Shown piece by piece: positions 8,593 through 17,599 of a stretch of 44,470 nucleotides of DNA. Made by a program: the position numbers and the translations under genes. Under the pieces are notes generated by a model that did no database searches, was not told the DNA's origin, and saw only the letters and a program-made list of their open reading frames with translations. Origin of the DNA: Deltaproteobacteria bacterium (GTDB lineage Bacteria; Bdellovibrionota_B; Oligoflexia; Oligoflexales; Bog-1112); assembly GCA_947475005.1 (NCBI GenBank), contig CANJLI010000015.1, forward strand, positions 1 through 44,470. The letters are read 5' to 3'. Every line of letters starts with the position of its first letter. Positions within the stretch are counted from its first letter, which is position 1.

Positions 8593-9990
8593 TTATTGAG
8601 CCAAGTCTTCGAGAGTGAGTAATCCGGCGACAGTTTGCGGGCTGACATCCCTGTAGAGAATCGTGGAATCGGATACAATGACTCCATTTTTAAATAGAGC
8701 GAGCAGGGTATTGGCTCCTGATTTGATCAATCGAATTTCTCCAATCAATGTATGAGTGGGGGCTGTTGTATCTAGAAATAGCTCGTAGTCGTAATGGGTG
8801 CTGTTGTCTGCTTTTACAATGGTTGGCGAATCAGTTGCCTGGCCTAGAAATTGAGTCTCTTGCCAGTAAAGCCTGCTGAGATTATTGAATGTAGTCTGAT
8901 TCAAAATACTCGCATCTTGCGGGGTAAGGCCGCTTGCAGCGGTTGCAACGTCGGCTCGATCTGCAGCATTCTTATACTGAAAATATTCGAGTGGATTGCT
9001 GATCGTCGCATCTACTAAATAAAAGTCCCCTGTTGCTTCCGAAATATTTTTGCATACTTTTTTTGCAACAAAGGCTTTGACTTGTGTGGTGGTTGGAAAA
9101 TTGACTAGATCGATATGATCACTTCGAATGTCAATGGAACGAATATCAAGAATGACTTGGCTTTCAATATTTGTAATGTGTTCTTTAATTTTGGCAATGG
9201 CAGTATCGAGTAGCCCAGACCGTGAGGCGGTGTTTAGCGTGGTGAGCAGGGTTACGCCTGATTTAAATGCAAGGTATGCGTAGTAGATTTCCGTATTAGA
9301 TGCTTCTAGTACGTTTTTTTGGCATTCATCATTGTCAGGTGTTATACCCAGTGCATTAATTGTAGTGGCAAATTTTTGTAAATTGATAGCTGCATTATTT
9401 AAAAGAAAGCCATTAGAATAGAATCTACTATGGTATCTATTATGGAATTCTACGATATCCGTAAGAATAGAGGCAAGCCAACCGTTTCTTTCGGTGTCTG
9501 GTGCATAGTCAGTGAAAATAGCTAACATGTAAGAGAAAGGCATATTGGGTGTGGCAGAAAGGTCAGAGACAAGTGTTGCAATATTCATATTTGACAATGA
9601 AATGGAAAGCATACCCAAAATCTCTAGTATAGAATAAAGGTCATAACGGTTGATTGCAGCAAGCAAACCGTTAAGTTCGGCGATGAAGGCCGCGTTGGGA
9701 TCAGCTGTCGTTGGGGTGTCAAGGGTTAGTTCTTTCGAATTTCTCTCTCTTGCAAGCGAGGGGAGTTCTATTGCCTCATTGAGCTTATTGTTGAGTAAGT
9801 CCCGGAAGTTAGTTGGCAGAAGGGCCATTAACACCTCAGTCGCTTCTTCATAATTATGCTCTTCCAGTAGGCTGGCAGCTTTTTGAAGAGAATTACCTTG
9901 TCCGGCTCCTTTTTTCTTATACAGATTGTTGCCACAGTCTGTTGTAAAAAAGAGAGATAAAAAAAGAACATATTTATATGCATACTTCAT
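8593..9990 (-). CDS. Predicted outer-membrane lipoprotein of unknown function
   Basis: The 465-residue protein starts at an ATG with AAGGAGA at good spacing. It has a short lipoprotein signal ending in FTTDC, so Cys19 would be acylated. The mature part is mostly helical at first (SLLEEHNYEEATEVLMALL resembles one TPR-like unit) and becomes beta-rich and Thr/Asn-rich toward the C-terminus. No enzyme motif is visible. It follows the outer-membrane barrel gene by 14 bases, so the two probably act together, as seen for barrel–lipoprotein pairs. Its function is not recognised. Confidence 0.7.
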   Translation of the reverse strand: MKYAYKYVLFLSLFFTTDCGNNLYKKKGAGQGNSLQKAASLLEEHNYEEATEVLMALLPTNFRDLLNNKLNEAIELPSLARERNSKELTLDTPTTADPNAAFIAELNGLLAAINRYDLYSILEILGMLSISLSNMNIATLVSDLSATPNMPFSYMLAIFTDYAPDTERNGWLASILTDIVEFHNRYHSRFYSNGFLLNNAAINLQKFATTINALGITPDNDECQKNVLEASNTEIYYAYLAFKSGVTLLTTLNTASRSGLLDTAIAKIKEHITNIESQVILDIRSIDIRSDHIDLVNFPTTTQVKAFVAKKVCKNISEATGDFYLVDATISNPLEYFQYKNAADRADVATAASGLTPQDASILNQTTFNNLSRLYWQETQFLGQATDSPTIVKADNSTHYDYELFLDTTAPTHTLIGEIRLIKSGANTLLALFKNGVIVSDSTILYRDVSPQTVAGLLTLEDLAQ

Positions 9991-10004
9991 AAGAGATCTC
10001 CTTG

Positions 10005-11150
10005 TTAAATAATTCCGCTAATTCGAAAGAACACACGAAAATCTTGTTTGTCGCCTATAAAATTCCCCATTTCTGCTGAATATGCACCGGCATCAAATCG
10101 AAAATGCTGGAAATCTAGGTATAGGCTACCCGTCTTGTAGCCTTCGTTGATTCCGCCTGTGAAGCCAATGGTTTGTTTAATTACGTATTCGAGTCCCAGG
10201 TGAAGCTTATATAGGGTATTGGTATATCGGTTGCCAGTGAGATCGATTAAATCTACATGGGGAATAAATGCACCGATCATTGTGTTGTGAACATGGGAGT
10301 AGCCGATTGTGATCTCTTGCTTCATGGGGTACAGGTTGGAGTCTTGTTTTTTCTTTTCAGAAAAAGTAGTAGTGCCTAGGTTTCGAATGACGGCACCGAC
10401 TCTGGAATCGAGGCTGTTTTCAAATTTGTAGGTAGCTCCCACATGCATGCCAATCCCTTGGCCAGTGGACTCCAGGTCTTTTGTTTTAAATTTGTCCTTG
10501 AAATCAAGATCCGCTATGTTCGTCGTAGTTTGAAAGCTGGTTCGTTGTAACAGGTATAGACTAGAGCCAAGGGAAAGCCGATTTTGAAGAAATGAATGAC
10601 TATACCCTGTAATAATCCCAATATTTTTGTCTAAACTTAAATCCACTGTATCAATTGCACCTTGATGGGGATCTTTATGGATTAAACCATCTGCAAATCC
10701 GGATTGGAAAAATTGGAATCCAACGGAATGAAGCGTGAAACCGATGGAATTGCTGACACCTGCATGAAGAGGTTTTCCCATATTGTCATTAATGATGTCA
10801 GCCGCTTCTTCTGCACTCGTGCCTTTGGCTTTTTGGGCTACTTTGATCAGTTGTGTGGAAGCTTCTAGTGCGGGATCCAATACGATGACCCGATAGGTGC
10901 GAGTTGATTTTTTTTCTACGCTTTTTGCATCTTTAGGATCCGAAGTTTCTTGCACTGCAACTTCTGGTTCAGCACTTTGCAAACCTGCTGGATTGAAATA
11001 CATGGCAGATTCGGAGCGGGGGCGAGAAATGCCAGTGTTGCCTCGACCTAGATTCTCTGGCAGGAGCATAAAGTCTTTGCCGGATTCTGCTGATAGGAAT
11101 AGGGGGGAAAAAGTGGAAATCAAGCCGATGTAAACGCGTACACGCAACAT
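10005..11150 (-). CDS. Outer-membrane beta-barrel, PorV/FadL/TraF-like
   Basis: The 381-residue protein has a signal peptide (about 1-21), then GRGNTGISRPRSESAMYFNP, the motif typical of OMPP1/FadL, PorV and TraF-like barrels (small residues, then YFNPAGL). The rest alternates hydrophobic and polar residues as expected of transmembrane beta strands and ends in FFRISGII. A charged insert at about 65-115 probably lies in a loop or plug. It is the first gene of a five-gene operon (barrel, lipoprotein, PilZ protein, transglycosylase, nnrD), so it may be part of an envelope assembly or surface-export system. The substrate is unknown. Confidence 0.72.
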   Translation of the reverse strand: MLRVRVYIGLISTFSPLFLSAESGKDFMLLPENLGRGNTGISRPRSESAMYFNPAGLQSAEPEVAVQETSDPKDAKSVEKKSTRTYRVIVLDPALEASTQLIKVAQKAKGTSAEEAADIINDNMGKPLHAGVSNSIGFTLHSVGFQFFQSGFADGLIHKDPHQGAIDTVDLSLDKNIGIITGYSHSFLQNRLSLGSSLYLLQRTSFQTTTNIADLDFKDKFKTKDLESTGQGIGMHVGATYKFENSLDSRVGAVIRNLGTTTFSEKKKQDSNLYPMKQEITIGYSHVHNTMIGAFIPHVDLIDLTGNRYTNTLYKLHLGLEYVIKQTIGFTGGINEGYKTGSLYLDFQHFRFDAGAYSAEMGNFIGDKQDFRVFFRISGII

Positions 11151-11278
11151 TTTCTACCTTTCTAAACAAGGAGGGATGGATGCATTGAAGAAATAATTTA
11201 CTTCGAATCATTTCTTCAATTATACGCTACAACTCTCGATTTAGGATTTTTTGGTAGGAGGGGGGTGTGGTGGTTTTT

Positions 11279-11513
11279 GGGGGACACTCGCATCGGGTGT
11301 CCCGAATGGCGCTTCCTTAAGCGTAGGATTTGCCTAACTCCTTGGAAATCCGTCATCCCAAGGTCCCGAAGGGACCGTATGGGATCCCTGCGTTTTTATC
11401 GAGATCCCATACGGCTGCTGCGCAGCCTTGGGATGACGGATGGGTTGCCATCTTGAATGTAAGCAACAGATGACAATTCCTTCCTTAAGGAAGCGGCATT
11501 CTCGGGTGTCCCC
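11279..11513. mobile_element. Composite repeat copy A, GGGGACAC-ended
   Basis: The element begins GGGGACACTCG and ends CTCGGGTGTCCCC. Both ends continue inward into GAATGGCGCTTCCTTAAG or its complement (one base changed), so the ends are inverted repeats. A BIME-like hairpin pair (11350-11439) fills the middle; its left stem is GGTCCC-GAA-GGGACC and its right stem GGCTGC-TGC-GCAGCC. It has no credible gene. With the next copy it fills the gap between the barrel gene and maf. It looks like a non-autonomous MITE-type element; no transposase is present. Confidence 0.7.
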
Positions 11514-11533
11514 ACAGGGCATTCGATATGGAA

Positions 11534-11731
11534 GGGGACACTCGCATCGGGTGTCCCGAATGGCGCTTCCTTAAGCGTACGATTTGCCTAACTCCTTGGA
11601 AATCCGTCATCCCAAGGTCCCGAAGGGACCGTATGGGATCCCTGCGTTTTTATCGAGATCCCATACGGCTGCTGCGCAGCCTTGGGATGACGGATGGATA
11701 TGGAAGGGGACAACTCGCATCGGGTGTCCCC
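11534..11731. mobile_element. Composite repeat copy B, GGGGACAC-ended
   Basis: This is a second copy in the same orientation, nearly identical to copy A over its left 165 bases and including the hairpin pair (11604-11693). Its right side is shorter and ends in a GGGGACAACTCG...GTGTCCCC hairpin. It stops 14 bases before the maf stop codon and may act as the 3' boundary of the maf operon. The near identity of A and B implies a recent tandem duplication or repeated insertion. Confidence 0.7.
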
Positions 11732-11745
11732 GCAGGGCTGGTAAG

Positions 11746-12360
11746 CTATACAATGCCTTCTTCTGCAAGCCACATATGAAGATGCGCCATGGGTAAGCCT
11801 CGAATGCTCGAATAGGATCCGTGGATTTGGGTGGCAAAAGAGCCAGCTCGTTCCTCTTGGATTCCATAGGCTCCCGATTTATCCATGGGGGAACCGGTTG
11901 CAATATAGTCGTAGATGTCTCGATCGGAGAGAGGTCGAAATTGGACCTCTGTGGAGAAGATCTCAGATCGCTCACGTGTCTCGGTCCCTTGTACAATATG
12001 GAGGACCATGGCTGTTTTTACCGAATGGGTTGTCCCCGAAAGGGCGCGTAGCATGTTGTACGCATCCTTTTCGTCAACGGGCTTTTCCAAGACCCTATCC
12101 CCTAGTAATACAATGGTATCGGCGCCCAGTACGGCAATCTGTTGATGACCGGCTTCGACTTCGTGGGCAGCGACCCATTGGGCTTTTTCCTTGGCATTGC
12201 GCAAGACATAATCGAGGACTGGCTCCCCGGGCTTTTGGATTTCTTCGACCAAGGGAACCACAATGCGAAAAGCGAGACCCATGTTACGGAGATACTCTTG
12301 TCTACGAGGCGAGGAGCTTGCCAGTATAAGGGAAAGAGGGGATTTGTTACTGGGGTGCAT
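11746..12360 (-). CDS. maf: Maf family nucleotide pyrophosphatase
   Basis: The 204-residue protein has the Maf signature SSSPRRQEYL at the N-terminus, the catalytic acidic motif LGADTIVLL near residue 80, and GAYGIQEERAG near residue 163. Maf proteins hydrolyse non-canonical or canonical nucleoside triphosphates (dTTP/UTP or m7GTP, depending on subgroup) and are tied to cell-division arrest. The subgroup was not resolved. Its start overlaps the upstream tsaC-like gene by 14 bases, so the two form a coupled pair. Confidence 0.92.
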   Translation of the reverse strand: MHPSNKSPLSLILASSSPRRQEYLRNMGLAFRIVVPLVEEIQKPGEPVLDYVLRNAKEKAQWVAAHEVEAGHQQIAVLGADTIVLLGDRVLEKPVDEKDAYNMLRALSGTTHSVKTAMVLHIVQGTETRERSEIFSTEVQFRPLSDRDIYDYIATGSPMDKSGAYGIQEERAGSFATQIHGSYSSIRGLPMAHLHMWLAEEGIV

Positions 12361-12997
12361 GGAGTTTCATTCCTTTCCATGTGCAAAGTTGAGCACGGGT
12401 TAATTTCCCCTCGCGCAGGAGAGAGGCTGTGCCATCCTCGTGGATCTGTAGGAGGGTTGAGGCAGGTGCTGCAGGATCTGGCATCGCAAAAAGTCCTGCA
12501 TCTGGGACAAAGACCGAGGTGTTTTGTATAAAATCCATAGCGGCCTTCCAATCTGTAATTGGAGGGGTGCCGCTTTGGTTTAGGCTGGTCGTAGGCATGG
12601 GAACCTGTAATGCCCTAAGGAGCGGGAGCAAGTTGGGTTGCCCATAGGGCACTCTCAGAGCCAGTGTGCCTTCAGGCGAGCGAAACGGAGCCTCAATATG
12701 GGGCTGCAGTTTCCAAATGAGTGTGGCTCCCGCTTGCCAACAGGAGATGGCCCATTCTGCCCAGGGACCGGGGAGGGGTTGCCAGTAAGCAAGGGCCTGT
12801 TGGAGACTTGCAACCAAGTGTACACAGGGCTTCTTGCTTTCCCGTTCTTTCAATGCTTCCAATGCTTGCCAAGCCTCGGGCCGCAGGGGATGTAGACTCA
12901 GGCCCAGAAGGGTATCTGTGGGCACCAAGCAAAGATGCCCGGCTTGTAAAGCTTCATATAATGGGAGAAGAGTAGGATCCATATGACTATGACTCAC
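12347..12997 (-). CDS. tsaC: Sua5/YciO/YrdC-type threonylcarbamoyl-AMP synthase
   Basis: The 216-residue protein matches the YrdC fold: LVPTDTLLGLS near residue 25, KERESKKP where the family has its K-x-R-x-x-K/P basic motif, and TTSLNQSG corresponding to the usual S-x-N-x-SG. TsaC makes threonylcarbamoyl-AMP for the t6A37 modification of ANN-decoding tRNAs. The motifs are somewhat degenerate, so a YciO-like paralogue is possible. The start is uncertain: GTG at 12997 or ATG at 12982, neither with a strong Shine-Dalgarno. mtaB, whose product thiomethylates t6A, lies in the same window but far away. Confidence 0.8.
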   Translation of the reverse strand: MSHSHMDPTLLPLYEALQAGHLCLVPTDTLLGLSLHPLRPEAWQALEALKERESKKPCVHLVASLQQALAYWQPLPGPWAEWAISCWQAGATLIWKLQPHIEAPFRSPEGTLALRVPYGQPNLLPLLRALQVPMPTTSLNQSGTPPITDWKAAMDFIQNTSVFVPDAGLFAMPDPAAPASTLLQIHEDGTASLLREGKLTRAQLCTWKGMKLHAPQ

Positions 12998-13050
12998 AAT
13001 CTGCTAGAATGGTTTCCTTGCATACCATGCAATAAAATAAAAATCAGCTA

Positions 13051-13251
13051 AGAAGCTGTCTGAAGTCTCCATCTGCGTTGTTGCCCGCGTTCTGCTCAGA
13101 CGGGAAGGATCCAGTGGATCCTTCCCTACGAAATCACTGCAGCCTTGCGGCATTGTGATTTCGACTTCGCGACGGTCCTCATTTACCAAGGGAGTAAACT
13201 CCGGTCCTCCGCTCCTTGGCGCCTAGCAGATGGAGACTTCAGACAGCTTCT
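13051..13251. mobile_element. Foldback element copy 1 (26-bp terminal inverted repeats)
   Basis: A 201-bp sequence is bounded by perfect 26-bp inverted repeats beginning AGAAGCTGTCTGAAG (13051-13076 and 13226-13251). The core contains the palindrome GAAGGATCCAGTGGATCCTTC and a conserved stretch including CGACTTCGCGACGG. The same core occurs in reverse orientation at 21146-21333. No open frame of interest is inside. It is typical of a MITE or small foldback element, placed between tsaC and dnaJ; the remaining bases of this gap to 13359 carry only a possible dnaJ promoter. Confidence 0.85.
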
Positions 13252-13359
13252 GGGATCTGAATTTCTTATATAAAACAGTAAGATGCCTTCTCTGCTTGCA
13301 AGCCAGTCAGAAAATGCTACATATACCGATTCCTTTGTATAGAATGGTAGGACAACCCC

Positions 13360-14460
13360 ATGAGTAAACGCGATTATTACGAAATATTGACGATCACCCG
13401 CTCGGCTTCCAAGACGGAGATCAAGGCTGCCTATCGCAAGTCTGCTATGCAGCACCATCCGGATCGCAATCCGGGTAATGCAGAGGCGGAAACCAAGTTC
13501 AAGGAGGCGTCCGAAGCCTACGAGGTGTTGACCGATGACCGCAAGCGGCAGATTTATGACCAATTCGGGCATGCGGGGCTTCAAGGACAAGGCTACCAAG
13601 GTCCTCAAGATATGCACGATATCTTTCAGAGCTTTGGATCGATCTTTGAAGACTTTTTTGGATTTAGCGGGGGCGGACAGGGTCGAAGCCGAGGCCGTCA
13701 AGGTGCGGATCTTCGCTACGACATGCAGTTGACCTTTAAAGAGGCCGTGTTTGGGGTAAGCAAAGAGATTGAGTACCAGCGCCATGTGTCCTGTACCCCA
13801 TGTAAGGGAAGCGGTGCTGCACCGGGATCCAAGCGGACCACCTGTAAAGGTTGCGGAGGCGCGGGGCAGGTGCGGCGCAGCCAGGGCTTCTTCAGTGTTG
13901 CGAGTCCTTGTCCTGAGTGCGAGGGGGAGGGATCCTGTCTCGTCAATCCTTGCAAAACATGCAAAGGCAATGGAGTTACCCTCGAAACCAAAAAGCTATC
14001 GGTGAAAATCCCAGCTGGTGTCGATGGTGGCGTGAAACTGCGTGTGAGCGAGGAAGGAGAAGCGGGGACTGGTGGCGCCGGCCGTGGAGATCTTTATGTG
14101 TTCTTGCATGTGGAGGAGAATCAGAGATTTGCCAGGGAAGAGTGGGACATCGTGATTCGAGAGCCGATCTCCTTTGCACAAGCGGCATTGGGATGTGAGC
14201 TCACGGTGGAAAGCCTCGAAGGAGAAATCACGGTCTCTGTTCCTGCCGGTGTAGCGTATGGCCATCGTGTTCTCGTTGCAGGCGCAGGCATTCCTCGTCT
14301 ACGTGGGGTGGGACGAGGGGATTTGTATGTGGAACTTGATATTCAAGTTCCCAAAAAGTTGACGAAGGAACAGCGGGACCTGTTGGAACAGTTTGCTGAA
14401 CTTTCGGGTGAGAAGCTTAAAAAGCAAAGTGGGGGATTTTTTCAAAAGATTTTTGAGTAG
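13360..14460 (+). CDS. dnaJ: Chaperone protein DnaJ
   Basis: The 366-residue protein has the full type I layout: a J domain with HPD at residues 33-35, a short Gly/Phe region (about 75-110), four zinc-binding CxxCxGxG-type repeats (CTPCKGSG, CKGCGGAG, CPECEGEG, CKTCKGNG) and the C-terminal substrate-binding domains. It stimulates the ATPase of DnaK and delivers unfolded clients to it. dnaK and grpE are not next to it, unlike in many genomes. The Shine-Dalgarno is a modest AGGA. The gene stands alone between two repeat clusters. Confidence 0.96.
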   Translation: MSKRDYYEILTITRSASKTEIKAAYRKSAMQHHPDRNPGNAEAETKFKEASEAYEVLTDDRKRQIYDQFGHAGLQGQGYQGPQDMHDIFQSFGSIFEDFFGFSGGGQGRSRGRQGADLRYDMQLTFKEAVFGVSKEIEYQRHVSCTPCKGSGAAPGSKRTTCKGCGGAGQVRRSQGFFSVASPCPECEGEGSCLVNPCKTCKGNGVTLETKKLSVKIPAGVDGGVKLRVSEEGEAGTGGAGRGDLYVFLHVEENQRFAREEWDIVIREPISFAQAALGCELTVESLEGEITVSVPAGVAYGHRVLVAGAGIPRLRGVGRGDLYVELDIQVPKKLTKEQRDLLEQFAELSGEKLKKQSGGFFQKIFE

Positions 14461-14471
14461 TCCCTCCCTAA

Positions 14472-14623
14472 TTTCCGTCATCCCAAGGTCCCTCCCTAAT
14501 CTCCGTCATCCCAAGGTCCCAAATCATAATCTCCCCGTCATGCCCAGGCCGCCTCGGCCGTATGGGCATCTCCCGCGATCGAGGGGGATCCCCGACGCGC
14601 CCTTCAGGCGCTGGGGATGACGG
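14472..14623. repeat. REP/BIME-like cluster downstream of dnaJ
   Basis: Two half units of CCGTCATCCCAAGG (from about 14475 and 14504) are followed by a full hairpin pair at 14535-14623. In this pair every stem sequence differs from the other copies but still pairs: ATGCCCA/TGGGCAT, GGCCG-CCT-CGGCC, then ATCCCC/GGGGAT and GCGCC/GGCGC. It lies between the convergent dnaJ and tonB genes. Confidence 0.75.
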
Positions 14624-14670
14624 ATACAAATAAATTGCCCGAAAAAGCAGCATTCTTTTCCTGTTTGCCT

Positions 14671-15342
14671 CTAAGGCAAGACCAGCTGAAATACAATCCT
14701 GTCCCATCCCCCTATAGAGCGTCCCATGGCATCTTTGCGAGGTTCATATCGAGCGTTCTTCGCAGCATGGAGTAGCTTGGCATCCATGCCATAGCCTGCT
14801 TTCTTCTGCAAAGACACTTCTCCAACCTGTCCCTTCTCATCGATGTAAACATCAGCCACAAATTGCCCCTCAAGACCTGCTTGTAGAGCCGCTTCTGTAT
14901 ATTCAGGCTTGACCAAAGAAATCCGACGGGCCCGCTGGGACAAGTCTCCCTGTAAGTCCCCCACACTCGATTTTCGAATTCCCTCATCACCCGTTAGTAG
15001 CGTGTTTCCTACTGGAGCTTGGACAGTAGGAGTACCATCCTTAACGAAGCTATCCTTGCTGAGGCCTTGCACAGGCTGTGTGTGGGGCTTTGCTTGTTTC
15101 GTGTGCTGTTGCGTGGCAACACGATGTGCGGTTTTTTTGGGTATCTTTGGGGGTGCTTTCGGTTTCGGAGGGATGGGAGCTGGGACTTCCACCGGTAGGA
15201 TCGTTACGAAGATCTTCTCTTCCGGAGCAGCCGGAACACGCGAGGCTTCAGATAGGTTCCATAGAAAAAATAAATGGAACAGAATAGAAATAAATAGATA
15301 ACCACTTGTTTTTATCAAAACATCATTTTTTTTATATTTCAA
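14671..15342 (-). CDS. tonB: Energy transducer TonB
   Basis: The 223-residue protein has one N-terminal transmembrane anchor (about 14-31), a Pro/Lys-rich periplasmic spacer (PPKPKAPPKIPKK), and a C-terminal TonB domain from about 143 (VKPEYTEAALQAGLEG, VYIDEKGQVGEV). It transmits proton-motive force energy to outer-membrane receptors. Translation appears to start at TTG, since GGAGGT sits 6 bases before it and no in-frame ATG has comparable support. It diverges from the receptor gene across 61 bases, so the pair probably shares regulation. ExbB and ExbD are not in the window. Confidence 0.9.
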   Translation of the reverse strand: MKYKKNDVLIKTSGYLFISILFHLFFLWNLSEASRVPAAPEEKIFVTILPVEVPAPIPPKPKAPPKIPKKTAHRVATQQHTKQAKPHTQPVQGLSKDSFVKDGTPTVQAPVGNTLLTGDEGIRKSSVGDLQGDLSQRARRISLVKPEYTEAALQAGLEGQFVADVYIDEKGQVGEVSLQKKAGYGMDAKLLHAAKNARYEPRKDAMGRSIGGWDRIVFQLVLP

Positions 15343-15403
15343 ATTAGACCTCCATTGGATATCCTATCGGAGTTTCCTAGCACAAGTACGGCAGGATTTT
15401 CCT

Positions 15404-17599
15404 ATGATACAAAAATATCTTTTGGCTGTCGGCTTTATGCTTTTCAGTGCCCCTCATGCGAGGGCGCACACCATCGTCGTATTAGAAAAAGGAACAGGAG
15501 CTCCCCTGTCTCATGCAGAGGTGAAAGTAGGTTCTACAATCTGCTACACCGATGCTACGGGAACCTGCGCAATCACAGGTTCAAAGGCTGCGACTTGTAC
15601 CATTCGTCAGGGTGGATATGCCACAGAAACGGTTCCAATTCTGGATGAGCCTGCCCAATTTGTCTATTTGATTCCCACATTGGATCGCGATGAAACGGTG
15701 ACTGTAACAGGAAACCCTCGGGTGGAAGTTTCTCAAAAAAGGATTTCCATCAAAGAAATTAAAAAAATTGTACCCAATGAAGATCCCGCTCAAGTGCCGG
15801 TGTATCTTCCTGGGGTCCAACGGTCTTTTGGGTTTGATGGGCGTTGGATTGTACGAGGATCAGGGCCTGCAGATTCTTTATACTATGTCGATCAGGTAGC
15901 ATTGCCCTTGGTTTTTCATCCATTGGGCGGTCTTGTGGGTGGCCTTTCCATTTTGCCAGATAATTTGGTGGAGGATGTGAATTTTTCCAATGGAGGATTT
16001 GGGCCTCAATATGGAGATGCCACAGGAGGTGTGTTAGCCCTCAATACGAAGAAAGATATTCCCGCTCGATCCGTCTCCGAGGCGCGCCTCAATGTGCCTT
16101 TTTTTGGATCTTTGTATCATGCTCATCCCATCGGAGAGGATCAACTGGTCTCTGCCTCTTATCGCAAAAGCTTTATCGAATATATCATTCCACCTGTATT
16201 GAAAAAAGCCAACAAGGGAAAAGGGGATATTACAGTAGTCCCCTTTTTTGGAGATGGTAATCTCGAGTATCTGAAGAAGACCGATGATGGGCAATATAAG
16301 GTTTTGTTTATTTATGCCTATGATGGGGTAAAAGCCGCTTTTCCAAGTACTGCATCCCAGGATGAAAGTGGACAATCCAACGTGGACTACTTAACTGTAG
16401 AAACCAACTTATCTGTAAATCGAAGAAAAACTATCAATGGCAAGTGGTCCGTCAATACCACGCCTAACTGGTTACAATACCGACAGTCAGCTGATTTTCT
16501 AGGCAACTCGATTAATGTGGGTGTAAATAGTTTCAATTTTCCATTGGAATTTACGTATCGCAAGGATCGCAATCTTAAAATATTTACTGGGGTAGACGGA
16601 ACCTGGTCTCGGGTTGTCTTAAACCTGAATGTGCCTCGCCCCCCTTTGAATGATCCTTTTTATGACATTGAAACAGCTCCTAAGTTAACCCAGGCAATAA
16701 CCTTATACACGCACAAAGAAGCTGCGTGGGTAGGGGCAGAATGGAGGTTGGGAGATTTGGTTGTAGCCCCTGGCCTACGAGGATTTCACGCACAAGCCAC
16801 AGAAAAAAATGGGATTGACCCTCGTCTTAATCTGCGTTGGGAATTAAGCCCAAAGTATGTGCTAAAAGGCGCCGTGGGACAGTACTCACAATTGCCACAG
16901 CCTGTGCAATGGGATCGCGTTTTTGGCAACCCCCACTTGAAATACAAGCAATCGATTCACTATGTGCTGGGGGTAGAAACCAAATGGAGTGAACAATGGG
17001 AAACCGACGTGCAGATTTTCTATAAACGATTTCTTCGTACGGTAGAAGCAGATGCATATACGGGATATAACAATGACGGAAGTGGATTTTCTCGTGGGTT
17101 CGAACTTTTCGTACGTCGCAATCTTACCAGTCGGTTGTTTGGATGGATTTCGTATACGTGGTCCATCAATCGAGTCCGAGATTTTGATGCAGGTCCTTTT
17201 TACCCAAGTCCGTATGATCAAACTCACATCTTTCACCTCGTAGGTGATTATCGTATTTCTACAGATTGGTCCTTTGGAGGCCGTTATTTATTGCAATCGG
17301 GAAATACCTACACGCCGGTAAGCAGCTCGGTCTACAATTCTAACTTGGACAAGTACAGTCCCCGATATCCGGCGACAGCTAAAAATTCGGATCGTCTTCC
17401 CATTACGCGCAGTTTGTCTGTGTTTGCCAATCGAGATATTTTGTATGACCGATGGACCTTCAAGCTTCGTTTTGGTCTCGAGAATTACATCTTGGGACAG
17501 AATGTCAGTAACATTGCGTATAACTATGATTATAGCCAGACTCAACCGGTGCAGGGCCTTGCTTTTATCCCCTATATTGAATTGCGAGCTGTACTATGA
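15404..17599 (+). CDS. TonB-dependent outer-membrane receptor
   Basis: The 731-residue protein has a signal peptide (1-21), a carboxypeptidase-regulatory-like beta-sandwich (about 22-90), a plug domain (about 95-215, with VRGSGPADSLYYVDQV and YGDATGGVLAL), and a long beta-barrel with aromatic strand ends. It imports a scarce ligand across the outer membrane using TonB. Receptors with an extra N-terminal beta-sandwich often handle siderophores, glycans or peptides; the ligand here is unknown. It diverges from tonB, and its TGA overlaps the ATG of the next lipoprotein gene, so the three form one functional locus. Confidence 0.92.
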   Translation: MIQKYLLAVGFMLFSAPHARAHTIVVLEKGTGAPLSHAEVKVGSTICYTDATGTCAITGSKAATCTIRQGGYATETVPILDEPAQFVYLIPTLDRDETVTVTGNPRVEVSQKRISIKEIKKIVPNEDPAQVPVYLPGVQRSFGFDGRWIVRGSGPADSLYYVDQVALPLVFHPLGGLVGGLSILPDNLVEDVNFSNGGFGPQYGDATGGVLALNTKKDIPARSVSEARLNVPFFGSLYHAHPIGEDQLVSASYRKSFIEYIIPPVLKKANKGKGDITVVPFFGDGNLEYLKKTDDGQYKVLFIYAYDGVKAAFPSTASQDESGQSNVDYLTVETNLSVNRRKTINGKWSVNTTPNWLQYRQSADFLGNSINVGVNSFNFPLEFTYRKDRNLKIFTGVDGTWSRVVLNLNVPRPPLNDPFYDIETAPKLTQAITLYTHKEAAWVGAEWRLGDLVVAPGLRGFHAQATEKNGIDPRLNLRWELSPKYVLKGAVGQYSQLPQPVQWDRVFGNPHLKYKQSIHYVLGVETKWSEQWETDVQIFYKRFLRTVEADAYTGYNNDGSGFSRGFELFVRRNLTSRLFGWISYTWSINRVRDFDAGPFYPSPYDQTHIFHLVGDYRISTDWSFGGRYLLQSGNTYTPVSSSVYNSNLDKYSPRYPATAKNSDRLPITRSLSVFANRDILYDRWTFKLRFGLENYILGQNVSNIAYNYDYSQTQPVQGLAFIPYIELRAVL

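Noticed and set aside
11265..11800. Short open frames in the two composite repeats
   Set aside because: The same frame recurs wherever the repeat occurs (also at 44199), so it follows from the repeat and is not a gene.
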